Positions 24,683 to 36,289 of a stretch of DNA of 64,000 nt are shown in pieces. The position numbers and the translations under genes were made by a program. How positions within the stretch are numbered: position 1 is the stretch's first letter; every line of letters begins with the position of its first letter. Origin of the DNA: Adenanthera pavonina (lineage: Eukaryota > Streptophyta > Magnoliopsida > Fabales > Fabaceae); NCBI GenBank assembly GCA_026686845.1, contig JAIVEN010000021.1:24694001-24758000 (forward strand), written 5' to 3'. The notes under the pieces are model-generated. The model saw only the letters and a program-made list of their open reading frames with translations. It did not search any database and had not been told where the DNA came from.

Positions 24683-25540
24683 CCATAATCTAAGCAATGA
24701 AGAAATACCTAGGCTACAAATCTAGATAGTTGATTACTCATTTTTTTAGTACATGGCCAAATGAGTACCATTGCAGCTTCTCAATTATAATAATTAAAAA
24801 TCTAGATAGTATACAATCATACTAATTTTTATCTTATAATTTATTTCCAAATTTTTGTAAGGGTTTCCTTTGGAACAATTTCGTTTTTTTTTTTTAAATT
24901 TCATTTGGTGTCCACCTCAATTAGGTTTTTTTTTAATCCGATAAGTTTTTTACTTTGTCAATGATTCTTACTTGTTCTGTATATTCGAAAGGCAGAGAAA
25001 TTGAAAGAAAAAAATATATTATGTCATAGATTTTTTTAATTACGACGTGCTTACGTGTTTGGATATTCCTTGTGAGTTTGACTTTTGCCTGAATACATAT
25101 TATTTTACAAATAAGTGAAATAACTGATGCGATTATTCCAGAATAATATTATATAATTTAAATACGCGTAGGTCAACAAATTTTAAAAAACGTCGTGCTG
25201 ACAAGTGTTGTTAGAAAGACCAAAAATAAAAATTTAAAATAAGAACATTCCTTCATCATTACAAAATCATAATTCACAATTTTTTCTTCCATTTAATAAA
25301 ATCAAAATTGATGATTGCAGATTAGATTACAACTCGACAATAAAAATTAACTCAATCAATAAAATCAGATCATATTGATATGCCTAAACTTAATAATATT
25401 TTTTGGAGATTAGTTTGAGTTTAAAATCTTAAATATATTTAATAAATACAAGAGACTCCTAATTAATATTCAATTTTCTTATTCAAAAAATATTTATAGC
25501 AGGGCAAGCGAGAGTCAGATCTTGATCAAGCTGAGTCAAA
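24683..25540. other. Intergenic sequence upstream of the SAM synthetase promoter
   Basis: AT-rich, without a coding frame. GC content rises abruptly at about 25500, where the promoter region begins. Confidence 0.5.
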
Positions 25541-25590
25541 CATAAGATGAAGCATGGAGGCGCAGGGCTGGGGTAGGTGTGGGAGGGAAA

Positions 25591-25630
25591 GCGCGTGGAA
25601 AGCAAGGCGCGTGGAAATCAAGGCGCGTGG
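25591..25630 (+). promoter_or_regulatory. Three GCGCGTGG elements at exact 16-bp spacing
   Basis: GCGCGTGG occurs at 25591-25598, 25607-25614 and 25623-25630, within near-identical 16-bp units (GCGCGTGGAAAGCAAG, GCGCGTGGAAATCAAG). The core CGCGTG, or CACGCG on the other strand, is the recognition motif of plant CAMTA calmodulin-binding transcription factors. The cluster lies about 170-210 bp upstream of the TATA box of the SAM synthetase gene. That CAMTA factors act here is an inference. Confidence 0.7.
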
Positions 25631-25801
25631 GAAATATAGTTAGCTCACCAACTGCAATGGACAGCTGAGATTCACTTGCAGAGATCGATCGCAGCCGCTG
25701 GATTGTCATCACACATCGCGGTGAATGAATCTAACCCTCTTCTTGCAGATCAGGGGGGCTTTAGGGTGTTTGAAACCACCCCCCCAGCAGCTTCTTCCGC
25801 C

Positions 25802-25808
25802 TATAAAT
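25802..25808 (+). promoter_or_regulatory. TATA box of the SAM synthetase gene
   Basis: TATAAAT lies in a GC/CT-rich promoter context and is followed by a CT-rich leader. Transcription would start near 25830. The 5' leader then has a donor at 25910 (GAG then GTATTC) and an acceptor ending at 26464 (TTTGCAG), giving a 555-bp leader intron. Confidence 0.7.
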
Positions 25809-26472
25809 CTCAGCCCCATGGCTTCATTTCGACTCGCACCGCTTGAGCAGTCCCGACTCCAAGAGGTTCCTTCTGTTCAAGCTTCACTCTCTGCCCCCTA
25901 CCTTTTGAGGTATTCTGTGGATGTTATTAGATTTTGAGTTCTGCTTTAGGATTATGCTTCCTGGGGTGGTTTCTTCTGCCTTGCAACCTGGAAACGAGTT
26001 TGGGCTTCTGTTTTTTTGTTGATTCTGGGCTTCGTCTGTAATTGAAGTTTTATTCACTCGTGTTTCGTCCACTAGTTTCTCTGCAATCGTGGTTATTATC
26101 AGCGTTGTGCGGAAATTCCCTTTAGGCTTTCAGATCTGGTGTCCTTCTAGGAAGTGAGATTTTTTGGGTGAAATACGGATTTTTCTTGCTTGAGTTCTGA
26201 TTTGCTTCCAAGCGTGGCAGTCTGCATTGGAAAGTTATCAGACCCCTGTGATTCTTCCTCATATAGGATATAGTTTTTCTTCTGGATTTGGCAAATGAGT
26301 AAACTTTTTGAACTTGGTAGAAAGTGGGATTTCGTGGTTATAGGTTTTGTAGCTGATTTTTGAGTTTTACTTGGTGGAGGGGAAATTTGTTCTGTGCGCT
26401 ATTGTTAACTTTTCTCAGGGCGCTACTAATTGTCTTATCTTTTCCATTGAATATAACTTTGCAGCAACAAAG

Positions 26473-27660
26473 ATGGCAACAGAGACCTTCCTATTCACCT
26501 CCGAATCAGTGAACGAAGGACACCCAGACAAGCTCTGTGACCAGATCTCTGATGCCGTCCTCGATGCCTGCCTTGAACAAGATGCAGACAGCAAAGTAGC
26601 ATGCGAGACATGCACCAAGACCAACATGGTTATGGTCTTCGGAGAGATCACTACCAAAGCCAACGTAGACTATGAGAAAATTGTCCGTGACACTTGCAGG
26701 AACATCGGATTTGTCTCCGATGATGTTGGTCTTGATGCTGACAACTGCAAGGTCCTCGTTAACATTGAACAACAAAGCCCTGATATTGCTCAGGGTGTCC
26801 ATGGCCATCTCACCAAGAGGCCAGAGGAAATCGGAGCTGGTGACCAAGGTCACATGTTTGGTTATGCAACCGATGAGACCCCTGAGCTCATGCCCCTGAG
26901 CCACGTCCTCGCCACAAAGCTCGGTGCCCGGCTCACTGAGGTTCGTAAGAATGGCACCTGCCCATGGCTGAGGCCCGACGGGAAGACCCAAGTCACTGTG
27001 GAGTACTACAATGATAAGGGAGCCATGGTTCCTATTCGTGTCCACACCGTACTCATCTCCACCCAGCACGATGAGACTGTGACCAATGACGAAATTGCGG
27101 CTGATCTCAAGGAGCACGTGATCAAGCCTGTGATCCCCGAGAAGTACCTTGATGAGAAGACCATCTTCCACCTCAACCCTTCAGGCCGTTTTGTCATCGG
27201 GGGTCCTCACGGCGATGCTGGTCTCACTGGCCGGAAGATCATCATCGACACCTATGGTGGATGGGGTGCCCATGGTGGTGGTGCCTTCTCCGGGAAGGAC
27301 CCAACCAAGGTTGACAGGAGTGGAGCCTACATTGTGAGGCAGGCTGCTAAGAGCATAGTTGCCAATGGACTCGCCAGAAGGTGCCTTGTGCAAGTGTCGT
27401 ACGCCATTGGTGTGCCGGAGCCATTGTCTGTGTTTGTTGAGAGTTATGGTACTGGGAAGATCCCGGACAAGGAGATTCTTAAGATTGTGAAGGAGAACTT
27501 TGACTTCAGGCCTGGGATGATCTCAATCCACCTTGACCTCAAGAGGGGTGGAAATGGAAGGTTCTTGAAGACTGCTGCTTATGGGCACTTTGGTAGGGAT
27601 GACCCTGACTTCACATGGGAGGTGGTGAAGCCCCTCAAGTGGGATAAAGTTCCAGCTTAA
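26473..27660 (+). CDS. SAMS: S-adenosylmethionine synthase (methionine adenosyltransferase), 395 aa
   Basis: The enzyme makes S-adenosylmethionine from methionine and ATP, the methyl donor and the precursor of ethylene and polyamines; plant forms are mainly cytosolic. The frame starts MATETFLFTSESVNEGHPDK, which fixes the ATG at 26473; the same frame stays open upstream to 26371 but that part is the leader intron. GHPDK is at residues 16-20. The ATP-binding GAGDQGHMFGYATDE is at 121-135. The glycine-rich loop GGGAFSGKDPTKVDRS is at 268-283. The C-terminus is PLKWDKVPA. Length and motifs are normal, the coding part has no intron, and the frame is markedly GC-richer than its surroundings. A leader intron and one coding exon are usual for plant SAMS genes. 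Confidence 0.98.
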   Translation: MATETFLFTSESVNEGHPDKLCDQISDAVLDACLEQDADSKVACETCTKTNMVMVFGEITTKANVDYEKIVRDTCRNIGFVSDDVGLDADNCKVLVNIEQQSPDIAQGVHGHLTKRPEEIGAGDQGHMFGYATDETPELMPLSHVLATKLGARLTEVRKNGTCPWLRPDGKTQVTVEYYNDKGAMVPIRVHTVLISTQHDETVTNDEIAADLKEHVIKPVIPEKYLDEKTIFHLNPSGRFVIGGPHGDAGLTGRKIIIDTYGGWGAHGGGAFSGKDPTKVDRSGAYIVRQAAKSIVANGLARRCLVQVSYAIGVPEPLSVFVESYGTGKIPDKEILKIVKENFDFRPGMISIHLDLKRGGNGRFLKTAAYGHFGRDDPDFTWEVVKPLKWDKVPA

Positions 27661-28073
27661 GTGTGTCATCAAGTTTTGCCACTCTCCAGATTGCCTCCAT
27701 AGTTTCTGTCTATCTGTCACTTGTAATCCTCTCCCTGTTCTCTTTTTTCTTGTCCTCTTTTCACGTGCTTTTATTTTATGTCGTCTTCAAAACATATATA
27801 TTTTTTTAAATGATGCACCAATGTGTACTCTCAGATTGTATGCTTGATTATGTAATAATATGAAATCAAGAGAGTTTACATGTTAATGTAAGCTGTATTT
27901 TTGTCGGTGAATTTGAATTTGGATTTTCCATTTGGATCCGCAGTTTGCTATACGCTGGATTGGATTGGAATGTTAGGTGTGAATCGTAGTGCAAGTCGTA
28001 TGAATGAACAGGATGGTAGCAATAAATGGGGCGAGATGAGTGCGCTGCGCATTAACGTGATGTCCTTCATGTG
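27661..28073 (+). other. SAM synthetase 3' untranslated and downstream region
   Basis: T-rich sequence after the stop carries several possible polyadenylation signals, including TAATAATATGAAAT at about 27853. No further gene is seen up to the start of the segmental repeat. Confidence 0.55.
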
Positions 28074-28627
28074 TATTTTTCATTTTGATCTTTAGGTGTA
28101 GGTCACTTAGAGGAATATTTTTCCCCAAAAAACGGTTTTTTTTTTCTTTTTCATCGTGTTTTATTCCAGCTTATTTTGCTCACCCTCCCAAACATTATCC
28201 TTGGTAAAATGGAACTCTGAAGACCAAAATCAAAAGGAAAGATACATCAAGAGATGATGAAAATGTTGGGGAAAACACAGATTAATGCCCACGAGATTTC
28301 TCTTAACCGACGTGATTTTTATAGGGGAAAGCACTGAATTACAATCCGAATGTGTTTTTCAAATGAAAAAATTACTGAATTGCAATCCATATCCATCAAT
28401 GCATTTTCTTGGGCTTCATTTAATGCCCATTATTTAAAAAAAAAGTTGTAGCAAGTCTTATAAAGTTTACTAATTTTACTCTTTTAAAAACAACCATATT
28501 AATATTTAAATTTTTTAATCTAAAAAATTTAAGATGGTCTCTAGGTGTAATTGTCCCAACAATGGTTTTCTATCAGCTAATGATGTAGCAGCTCTTTGCT
28601 GGAAATCCATTTCCAAGATCGCGGCTT

Positions 28628-28671
28628 ACCTTTCAAACGGATTTTTTTTTTTGTTAAACCTTTCAAACGGA
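28628..28671. repeat. Micro-insertion with T tract between 14-bp direct repeats
   Basis: ACCTTTCAAACGGA occurs at 28628-28641 and 28658-28671, separated by 16 bp made of a T run and GTTAA. Copy C of the segment has a single related site (GGAAAACGGATTTTTCTTC at about 53434), so the duplication is specific to copy A. Confidence 0.8.
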
Positions 28672-29977
28672 CTTTTCTTCATTAAGCAAGTCCCGCCAAG
28701 GGCCTCCTCCTCCTCCTCCTCCTTCTTCTTCTTCTTTAAGGAGCTCAAAGAAAAAATAGAATAGCACGAAAAAATAGTTTAGATATGTACAAAAAAAAAA
28801 TAAAGAAAACAGTGAGAAGAGTTAATTAAATGGTTTGAAACTTTATCAAAAGATGTAGAGAAAAATAAAAAAGAACATTTGAGGAAATTATAATGAATAA
28901 CCTTTTGAGAAATAATTTTTCTTAAGAGATAGTATTTGATAATTATATAATTCTATATGATCCATATAACTGACTTCATAGGATAACGCCCACGTTGTTA
29001 TTATTGTTTTTTTAAGGAGCTCATTCAGCTTTATTAAACAAATTCGAGTTGCGTTTAGAATTTTTTTTTAAAAAAAATCGGGTTGTCTGATCACGTTTGG
29101 GTGGCACGTGGCACTTGGTGGGAAAAACTTTTTCACAACTAAAATTTTAGTGCAATTTTTTCGCAAAATTAAATTTTTTATCTTCACAATAATTTTTTTC
29201 TCATACTTACAAATTTTTTCTAAGTATGATTTTCAAAGACAAGAGAAAAATTTTCTTCTTCATAATAATTGTTTTATTCTAACTCCCAAAAATTTTGTAA
29301 AGTTTTTTTTAACAAAAGAAAAATTTTTATCTTCACAATATTTTTTTATTCTCACACTTAAAAATTTTTTTGAAGCGTGACTTTTAAAAAAAAAAAAGGT
29401 ATATGCTGTATGGCAATAAATATCACATCTCAAATGGAGTGTAGTTTTCTTCATGTTATTTTTTTTCATCAAGAAAAGTTGAATTCCTCCCATTTGATTT
29501 CGCAACCATTGGTTGACAAAGCTTGAAATAATCTAATCTTATATTTATAATTAAATGTTTGTTAATAATTGGATTCAAAATTGAAACATTTTTATAGCCT
29601 ATGGGCAAAAAAATATTTTTTAACCGTCAAAGAAATTTAAACAGATTACTAATTGCTTGTAGTTAACAGAATTGTTATTAACTATTACAACTAATATGAT
29701 AATATCACACATAAATTTTGTCGCATTCCTAAACATAAACTTGACAGATCTGAATTAGGATGATATATGTAGCGGGTGAACAAGTATGAACTAGAAAGAC
29801 AGGTTGTCGATTATGAAGATTTAAGGCAAAGGCAATTTATAATTAATATATGAGTCATTTAGGTGAGCACTGAGTAATCAGAAGTTATGGAGACGTGGTT
29901 ATTTGTGTCTTCCATTCACGTGGCAGCCTTTCACCTGAGGAGCGAAATCTGTACCCAAATTCTCTCATTTTGAGCCT

Positions 29978-30227
29978 CACCATTTGGTTGGAAGGATTTG
30001 AAGGAGGGTTAAGGCAAGAAAAATTTTTAATTTTATTTTTATTTTTAATGGAATATGGGGAGAAAGTACTTTTCTTTTGATTTTTAGATAAAAGAGAGAA
30101 GAGAAAGGATGGAAGGGAAAATGCTCCACTTTTTTTTGTTTGGTTTAAAAAAAATATAATGGAAAATTTTTGCTCTTCTCCTTTCTTTTTTCCTCTAAAT
30201 ATTTTGAACCAAAGTGAGGTAAGATAA
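29978..30227. mobile_element. MITE-like foldback insertion in copy A
   Basis: CATTTGGTTGGAAGGATTTG on the left mirrors TCCTCTAAATATTTTGAACC on the right. Copy C has no insertion here (AGCCTAATAATAATCC at about 54458), which provides an empty site. Copy B has a larger insertion at the same place (51563-52497). Confidence 0.65.
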
Positions 30228-31096
30228 CACTAATCCAATCTGCGCATGTCATTTTTCTTTTTTTCTTTTTTTTCCCTTTGTCTTCATTTAACAAACAAGA
30301 AGCCTATGCTTCCACTTCTAAAGCCACGAGTTGGAGTTGGTAAACTGACAAAAAAAGAAAAGAAAAGAAAAAAGAAACACAGGGAAACAGACAATGAAAA
30401 TAGTAATACCATAACCCAAACAGAAAAATAAAGCTGACCCTTCGTCCTCCTGTTTGGACCATTGCTTGTTGGATTTTGTTCCTTACAAAAGTATGCATTT
30501 TTTAATTATTTACATTTTATTTTAATATTTTTGTTTAAAAAACATGAAACCATTATAATTTTAACTAAAATTTCAAAAACTAATTTCAATCAAAAATAAA
30601 AAATAATTAAAAAGATTCGAATCATCCAATTTAAGTTTGGGCAATTTATAAGAGATGTACTCTCTTTATTTCTTTTTATCTATAATTTTTTTAAAATTTT
30701 TTTTATTTATCTGTCACTTTAAATTTCAATACAATATTAATTAATGTTTTTTCAATTATACTTTTATCTATTTTTTTAAAAGTCAAATTTGATATTAATT
30801 GCTCTTTCTTATCTATCTATTTATTGAAGGGCATGTTTTAAAATAAATTTTAACACATTAGTCATATTTCTTCATAATTTATATGCTAAAATCTTAAATG
30901 ACACAAAAAAAAATAGAGGTAACAATGTTGTGTGACATTTGAAGTAGATTAGGTGATAAAAACCAAGTGCAGGTAATGATCTTAATATAAATCTTCTTGA
31001 TAGAATTAAAAAATAAAAGAATAAATATGTACATTTCTTTTTTCAAAGTACAAAATTATAAGATCTAGTGTAAATTAAGGGTGAAAATAATGGATT

Positions 31097-31253
31097 GTTT
31101 GATATGAAAGTAGTTCTGCTTGAAAATTTACTTGTTCAAATAGGGGGAGGGGAACAAGGAGGGGAGTTGTTCTCCTCCCCTCCTTTAAAAGTTACTGATC
31201 CAAACGGGGGGAGGGAAAACCCTCTAAAACCTCCCTACCGAACATATAGTAAT
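31097..31253. repeat. Short G-rich / C-rich foldback
   Basis: AGGGGGAGGGGAACAAGG and AACCCTCTAAAACCTCC form an inverted arrangement around GTTGTTCTCCTCCCC. It resembles the local GTTTGG foldback family but is short and its ends are not defined. Confidence 0.4.
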
Positions 31254-32030
31254 TGTTTTATGTTCTAAAAATAATTTTGTGAAATTATTTTTTAGAATAA
31301 GTTTTGAAAAAAAAACTTGTTTAAATAATTTGTTTTGAAAATCTTATCTTAAAGCAAAAAAGTAAAAAAAAATTATTTGAAAATATTATATTGAAAATAG
31401 CTTTTGAGGACACTGATAGACAACAATAGAGAGTAAGAGTGTTTAACCAACTCAACAATTCAGTAGGCTCAGTCCTACTCTAGATATTGGGTTGGCTCAA
31501 ACATTGGGTTGAGTTGGGCACCGGGTTGATATCAAACTCGGTCCTGTTTGATCTCATATATATAATTTTTCTAAAAAAAGTTATAAATATTAATTAATTT
31601 CATATGATTGTTTTTTAATACATTATATAATAAATTGACTTTATCATTATCATATAAATAATTTAAAGATTTCAATCTTTTTAATTTTATTTAAAATTCT
31701 AAATTAATTTCTTAATATTATTTAAAAATAATACATGATTATTGAATATTGATAATTTTAAAAAATATTATTTTTATATTAATCATATTTTTCAAGAAAA
31801 TATATTTTGGATAAATGTATCTATATTTTTGTTAATAAATAAAAATAATTTATTATTTTTTAAAAATAATTTTTAAGGACTAGGCCAAACCAGGTCTCTT
31901 ATACTAGGTTAGCTCGATCCGGCTTGACCTTATAAAGATCGGGTATCGAGTTGATTGTCAACGTGGTCCTACCCAATTTTTGCATACCCTTAGTAAATAG
32001 TGACGACTAGCAAAAGACAAGCTAGCATTC
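31254..32030. other. AT-rich intergenic sequence with a GC-ended insert
   Basis: No gene. At about 31437-31990 an AT-rich core is bounded by GC-richer ends (AACCAACTCAACAATTCAG and GTGGTCCTACCCAATTTTTG) and may be a small non-autonomous DNA element; no target duplication could be fixed. Confidence 0.4.
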
Positions 32031-32480
32031 AGTGGTAGACTATGGAGGTTGGTGATGGTTGGCAACGATTGATAGTAGTTGGTGGTGATCAGGAACATTT
32101 GATGGTAGTCGACTAGAAATAGTTGGTAGTGGTTTACAGTAGTTAGAAATAGCTGACGATAGTTGACGACATTTGGCAGTGGTTAATGGTGATTAATGAT
32201 AATCAACAACAGTTAGTGGTGGACGATAGTGGTTGGTAGTGGTCAGTGGAGATCAATAGTGGTCAATCATAGACGATGGTGGTAGGTGATGATTAACCTT
32301 GGTCGACGATGGTTGGTGGAGGTTAGTGACAATTGACAATGGTTGGTAGTGATTTATAGTGAATTGTGGTGGTTGGCAATGGTCAATAGTGATCAAGGAT
32401 GATCAACGATGGTCAGAGGTAGTTGGTAATGGTTGATGATAAATAATGATAGTTAACGATTGTTAGCATTAGTCAGCGAT
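32031..32480. repeat. Degenerate GGT/GAT-rich tract
   Basis: About 450 bp consists of variants of GGTTGGTGATGG and GGTTGGTAGTGG. A similar tract lies at 51790-52240 inside the insertion of copy B. The tract has no stable period that I can see and is not an evident gene. Confidence 0.75.
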
Positions 32481-33440
32481 AATCATTGGCAAATGTGAAC
32501 AAAAACATAAAATGAAAAAAAAAATAACTTAGATTTCAAAACAAGTAAAATGAAAATACCTACCCAAACATATTTTTTTGTTTAAAAAAAACAGAAACAA
32601 TTTTTAAAAATATAAATCAAATGGACATTTCAAAATGTATATAAATTATTGTTATTTGGCTTCAAAAATAAAATATAAGTTCTCATAAAGTTCTCAAGAA
32701 GTTGTATTTCCCAAACAAAACTTAGGGATTACTTGTCGAGTGATTTATAATTTTTTTTTCAAAAACACCATTAACTTCTTAATCATTTGCTTAATAAAAA
32801 GGATAATCATATCTTTAATATTAAAGCATGTTATATTTATTTCAGAAAATAATTTGAATGTCTCAAGAAATAAAAAAATAAATAAACAAATTATACATCA
32901 ACATCCTAAAAAGTTAAGACATATTTGAATACATTCTCTATTTTAATATTCTCAAAATAGTTTTGTAAAATTGTTTTTCAAAACAAGTTTTGGAACAAGA
33001 AAATAAAAAATGTGTTCCAATAATTGTTATTAAAATCATAATTAGTAAGTGTTCAATGTGTTATTCAAAATTGATAATTTTGCCATTAATAAAGTGGGTA
33101 TTTTCTGACTTTTCTTGTATTTTTCAGAACAAAAAATTCAGAACACCTTAAAAATGTTCTAAATTTTTTTGTTTTCCATAACATTTTATAAAAAATAGGC
33201 TTATCAAGTAAGTTTTTTTATTTTTTTGTTTTCAAAAATAAAAAAACTGTTTTTATTTTTTTGTTTTTAAAAATAAAAAAAATTGTTATGAAAACATGAA
33301 TTATACATGCTCTAACTTTCCCAAAAATATACTAAACAGCCTGGAAATCTCATATTAAATATAATTGGATTAAATAAGAGATATATAATTAAGTAAAACA
33401 TAATCCATAAACACTATATCTTAACTAAAACTTTAAACTA
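32481..33440. other. AT-rich intergenic sequence
   Basis: No gene. Sequence near 32940-33000 resembles 31260-31330 (both have a TTTTGTGAAATT or TTTTGTAAAATT core), suggesting a local duplicate around the GGT tract. Confidence 0.4.
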
Positions 33441-33725
33441 CTAGTTCCGTTTCAAAATATAGGAAATATTTTTAAATATATTTTGTTCTAAAATGTAAGA
33501 AACAAATAACTTTGTATAATAAATTAATGTGTTTTTTCTAATTTTACTTTTAATTAAAGCAGACTTATTATTACGAGATATATATTAAAAGAGAATTAAG
33601 TGAAAACTTTGAATGAGAACATTTGTGAACAAAATTTTTTCATTGTGACATACTTACGTTATTTGATTGTTTTCTTGATTTTGATAATGTAGTTATTTAT
33701 TTTCTACATTTTGGAATGGAGAGAG
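33441..33725. mobile_element. Stowaway-like MITE
   Basis: Left end CTAGTTCCGTTTCAAAATAT and right end CTACATTTTGGAATGGAGAG are inverted repeats of the Stowaway type, and the element is bordered by TA on both sides (33439-33440 and 33726-33727). About 285 bp, no coding frame. Confidence 0.8.
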
Positions 33726-34136
33726 TAAAATGTATCGTATCGGTTAGACCTTTTTTTCTCAAATTATGATTAAGGAAAAAGGTTCAATAAATCTTTCTCT
33801 GTTCATATGCATTTTTAAGAAAATAAATGGTAACATACATCTCTTGAATTAAAGGAGATAAAGCTGGACAAAAAAAATGAAAGGAGATAAAGGAAAAAAG
33901 AAAGAGTAGATGAAAAAAAAAGTGAAAATAAACTTGTAATGCACTTTTACTTTTAGATTTGGATTTTCTTTTTGGGCCAACCAGATTTCAATTATTTAAA
34001 ATGAGGGTTGAAAGCATCTCTATAATAGTAATAGTGATAATAAATGAATGAATAAATTGAATAGAAATAGAGTAAATAGATTTCATAAAGAATTTTGCAT
34101 GTTACATCACTTACTTTAAAAGTCTCAAATTATTCA

Positions 34137-35637
34137 TGTTGAATCAAGTATTTTGATGATTCTAAATAATTAGAGCTTGGAAGGAAAATATTAAAGGAGT
34201 GTAAGAGTATTCAAGTGAAGAAATGAGTAAAGAATTAGTTTATAAGATTTCTCACTGTAAACACAGAGTAAAAGGCTTTGATTTCACTCTCACTGGTTTT
34301 AAATATGTGTTTTTCAATTATTTTATGTTAACTCATGCTAAATTTGAAAAACACTAACTATTAGACGAATTTTGAATTGTTAAACTCCATACATACAGTT
34401 GAAAATTCAAATTTTGCCAATAGAAATTCAAAGTTACAGAGATGTTACCTCTGTCAGATGAATTTCAGTTGATTGAAATTCAAATTTTGAGTCAAGTATA
34501 ATTTTTGAAAAATGGAAAATTTGTCTAAACTTATGTCAAAGTTTGTCTAATATTAAGTGCAAAAAGAATTCTAAGTTAGTCCCTCTAATAGACAAACTTT
34601 ATATTTCAAAATTTAAACTTTAAATTGAAATATGTAAGCCTGATTAAAGGACTCTCTGTCAGACAAATTTTGAAAGTTCAAAATTCAAATTTTGAAAAGT
34701 GAAACTATTGTGCCATATTGTGTTGCTCACTGACAGAGGAATTTTGAATTTCCAAAATTTGAACTTCCAGTGCACTATAGCAATATGAGACAACTGTTCA
34801 CACTCAACAAATACACTTTAAACTTGAAAATCCATATATCTTAACATAAGAAATATTTGTCAAAACCAAAATTCAAATTTCATTTTGAACAAACAAATTT
34901 TGGAAGTTTAACGTTAAAGTTTTTATCTTATGATCTCTATAAAATTTGTCTGTTGAAACCTAAAATTCAAATTTTAGAGTATCAGACGCATTAAATATGG
35001 TTGGTGAACGGCTAATTTTGCACAGTCACCGTTGGGTAATGTCTCTAACGGTTAGATCTTATGTCTAACATATAGTTAAGACACAAATCTATAAATAAAA
35101 CATCATTTAAAGTTATAGGTAACGATTTTATGCTGTATATACAAAAACTCTATTGAAATTATTGGACAAAGTCTTCTACTCAATTACACTTCATTTATTG
35201 CGCTTCAACTCCCACATTTACTTTATATTAGAGAGTTTTTCTTTCAGTAACAAATTTTTTCTTCATTTGGGAGAGATTTTCTTGTGAGGGATTTTCACAA
35301 GGGATTTGGGAAACACTTTGTTGGAATGTAGAGTGAAAATTTGTAAGTTTTTAGAATAGAGTACAAGGTTATATTGTGACATTGCAAGAAACACATTGAA
35401 TTCTTGCTAGATAGTAAAAAATCTCAAGTGGTGGTTTAAGGACTTGATGTAGATCAAGAGAAGTAGATGAAACTAGGATAAATCTTTGTATCTTCCCTTT
35501 CTCTACCTTGTAAATTGCCTTTTTATATTCTACATTCTATTTTCTACAACTTTTACTTTCACTGCTCTTTTATAATTTTGCAGAAAATTTTAAACTTTCC
35601 AATTTACCTTCCTCTTGGGAAGCCAGCAAACCTAACA
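34137..35637 (+). mobile_element. Solo LTR, family L1500, copy 2
   Basis: The 1501-bp unit starts TGTTGAATCAAG and ends CCTAACA, flanked by ATTCA (34132-34136) and ATTCG (35638-35642). The paralogous segment at about 60968 reads AAATTATTCGCTTTTTATG without any insertion, so the empty site confirms both borders. Confidence 0.92.
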
Positions 35638-35676
35638 ATTCGCTTTTTATGTTATTCTCCTAAAAATATCAATAGT

Positions 35677-36236
35677 TGATAGGAAAGTAGGATATAGAAG
35701 AAAAAATATGTGCTTAGAAAATTATATTGTTAAAAAATATATGTTTAGAAATGTCTGTAAATTACACTATTCTTAAGGTGATATTTGCTCATATTGTATT
35801 TGCTGATACTTTTGTAGCAAATTACTCCTATGAGTTATTTCAAGCACTTCTAGAGATGTATGAGTAGCAACCTTCATAATCTCCAATATAAAATTAGTTG
35901 AAGTTTCTAAGTAGGATTTCAAGAGGAATTTAACGCTTGTTCACATTTTGATCCTCATCACACCTTCTAATCTTGTGCTTATATAATAATATATACACTT
36001 ATGAAAATTAAACAATCTATTCAATTTTAAACTAATGGTTACAATCATTTAAATTTCATAATGAATTATGAAATTTAAACAATAATTTAATTTGGACTGT
36101 TATGACAGTTTAAAATTTAAATAGAATTGAATATTTCTGATTAAAAGACAACTGTTAGATCTCATTTTAATCCAACGCCTATGCTCATATCACATGTCTA
36201 TAACTTAGTTTTTCAAACTAATCGTTATTTCCAACA
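35677..36236 (+). repeat. 5' LTR of the LARD-like element
   Basis: It aligns over its full length with 43684-44236. Shared stretches include CTTGTGCTTATATAATAATA and AACTTAGTTTTTCAAACTA. Confidence 0.9.
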
Positions 36237-36289
36237 ACCACCCACTTAGTTGGGAAAACTAAGTATCCTCTCTAATTCATAAGGCGATG

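Larger units (their letters stand above)
28074..30635 (+). repeat. Local segmental repeat, copy A
   Basis: This segment aligns in direct orientation with copy C (52753-54775); its right part (from about 29400) also aligns with copy B (45895-46085 plus 51156-52720). Shared landmarks include TTTTCATTTTGATCTTT (start), GGGTTGTCTGATCACGTTTG, CTCAAATGGAG, GGATTCAAAA and ACGTGGCAGCC. No coding frame runs through the copies. It begins just downstream of the SAM synthetase gene. It contains a foldback insertion (29978-30227) shared with B but absent from C. Confidence 0.85.

Noticed and set aside
25817..25908. Possible upstream ORF before SAM synthetase
   Set aside because: Its ATG is only about 10 bp after the TATA box, so it probably lies upstream of the transcription start.
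26371..26472. Upstream in-frame ATG extending SAM synthetase by 34 codons
   Set aside because: The extension lies in the leader intron, which ends with TTTGCAG at 26464, and the family start MxTxxFLFTSESV is at 26473.
26506..27171. 221-codon frame on - strand
   Set aside because: It is the antisense shadow of the SAM synthetase coding exon and has no family motif.
32031..32480. Coding repeat or tandem satellite with fixed period
   Set aside because: No constant unit length or continuous frame could be seen; it is a degenerate trinucleotide-type tract.
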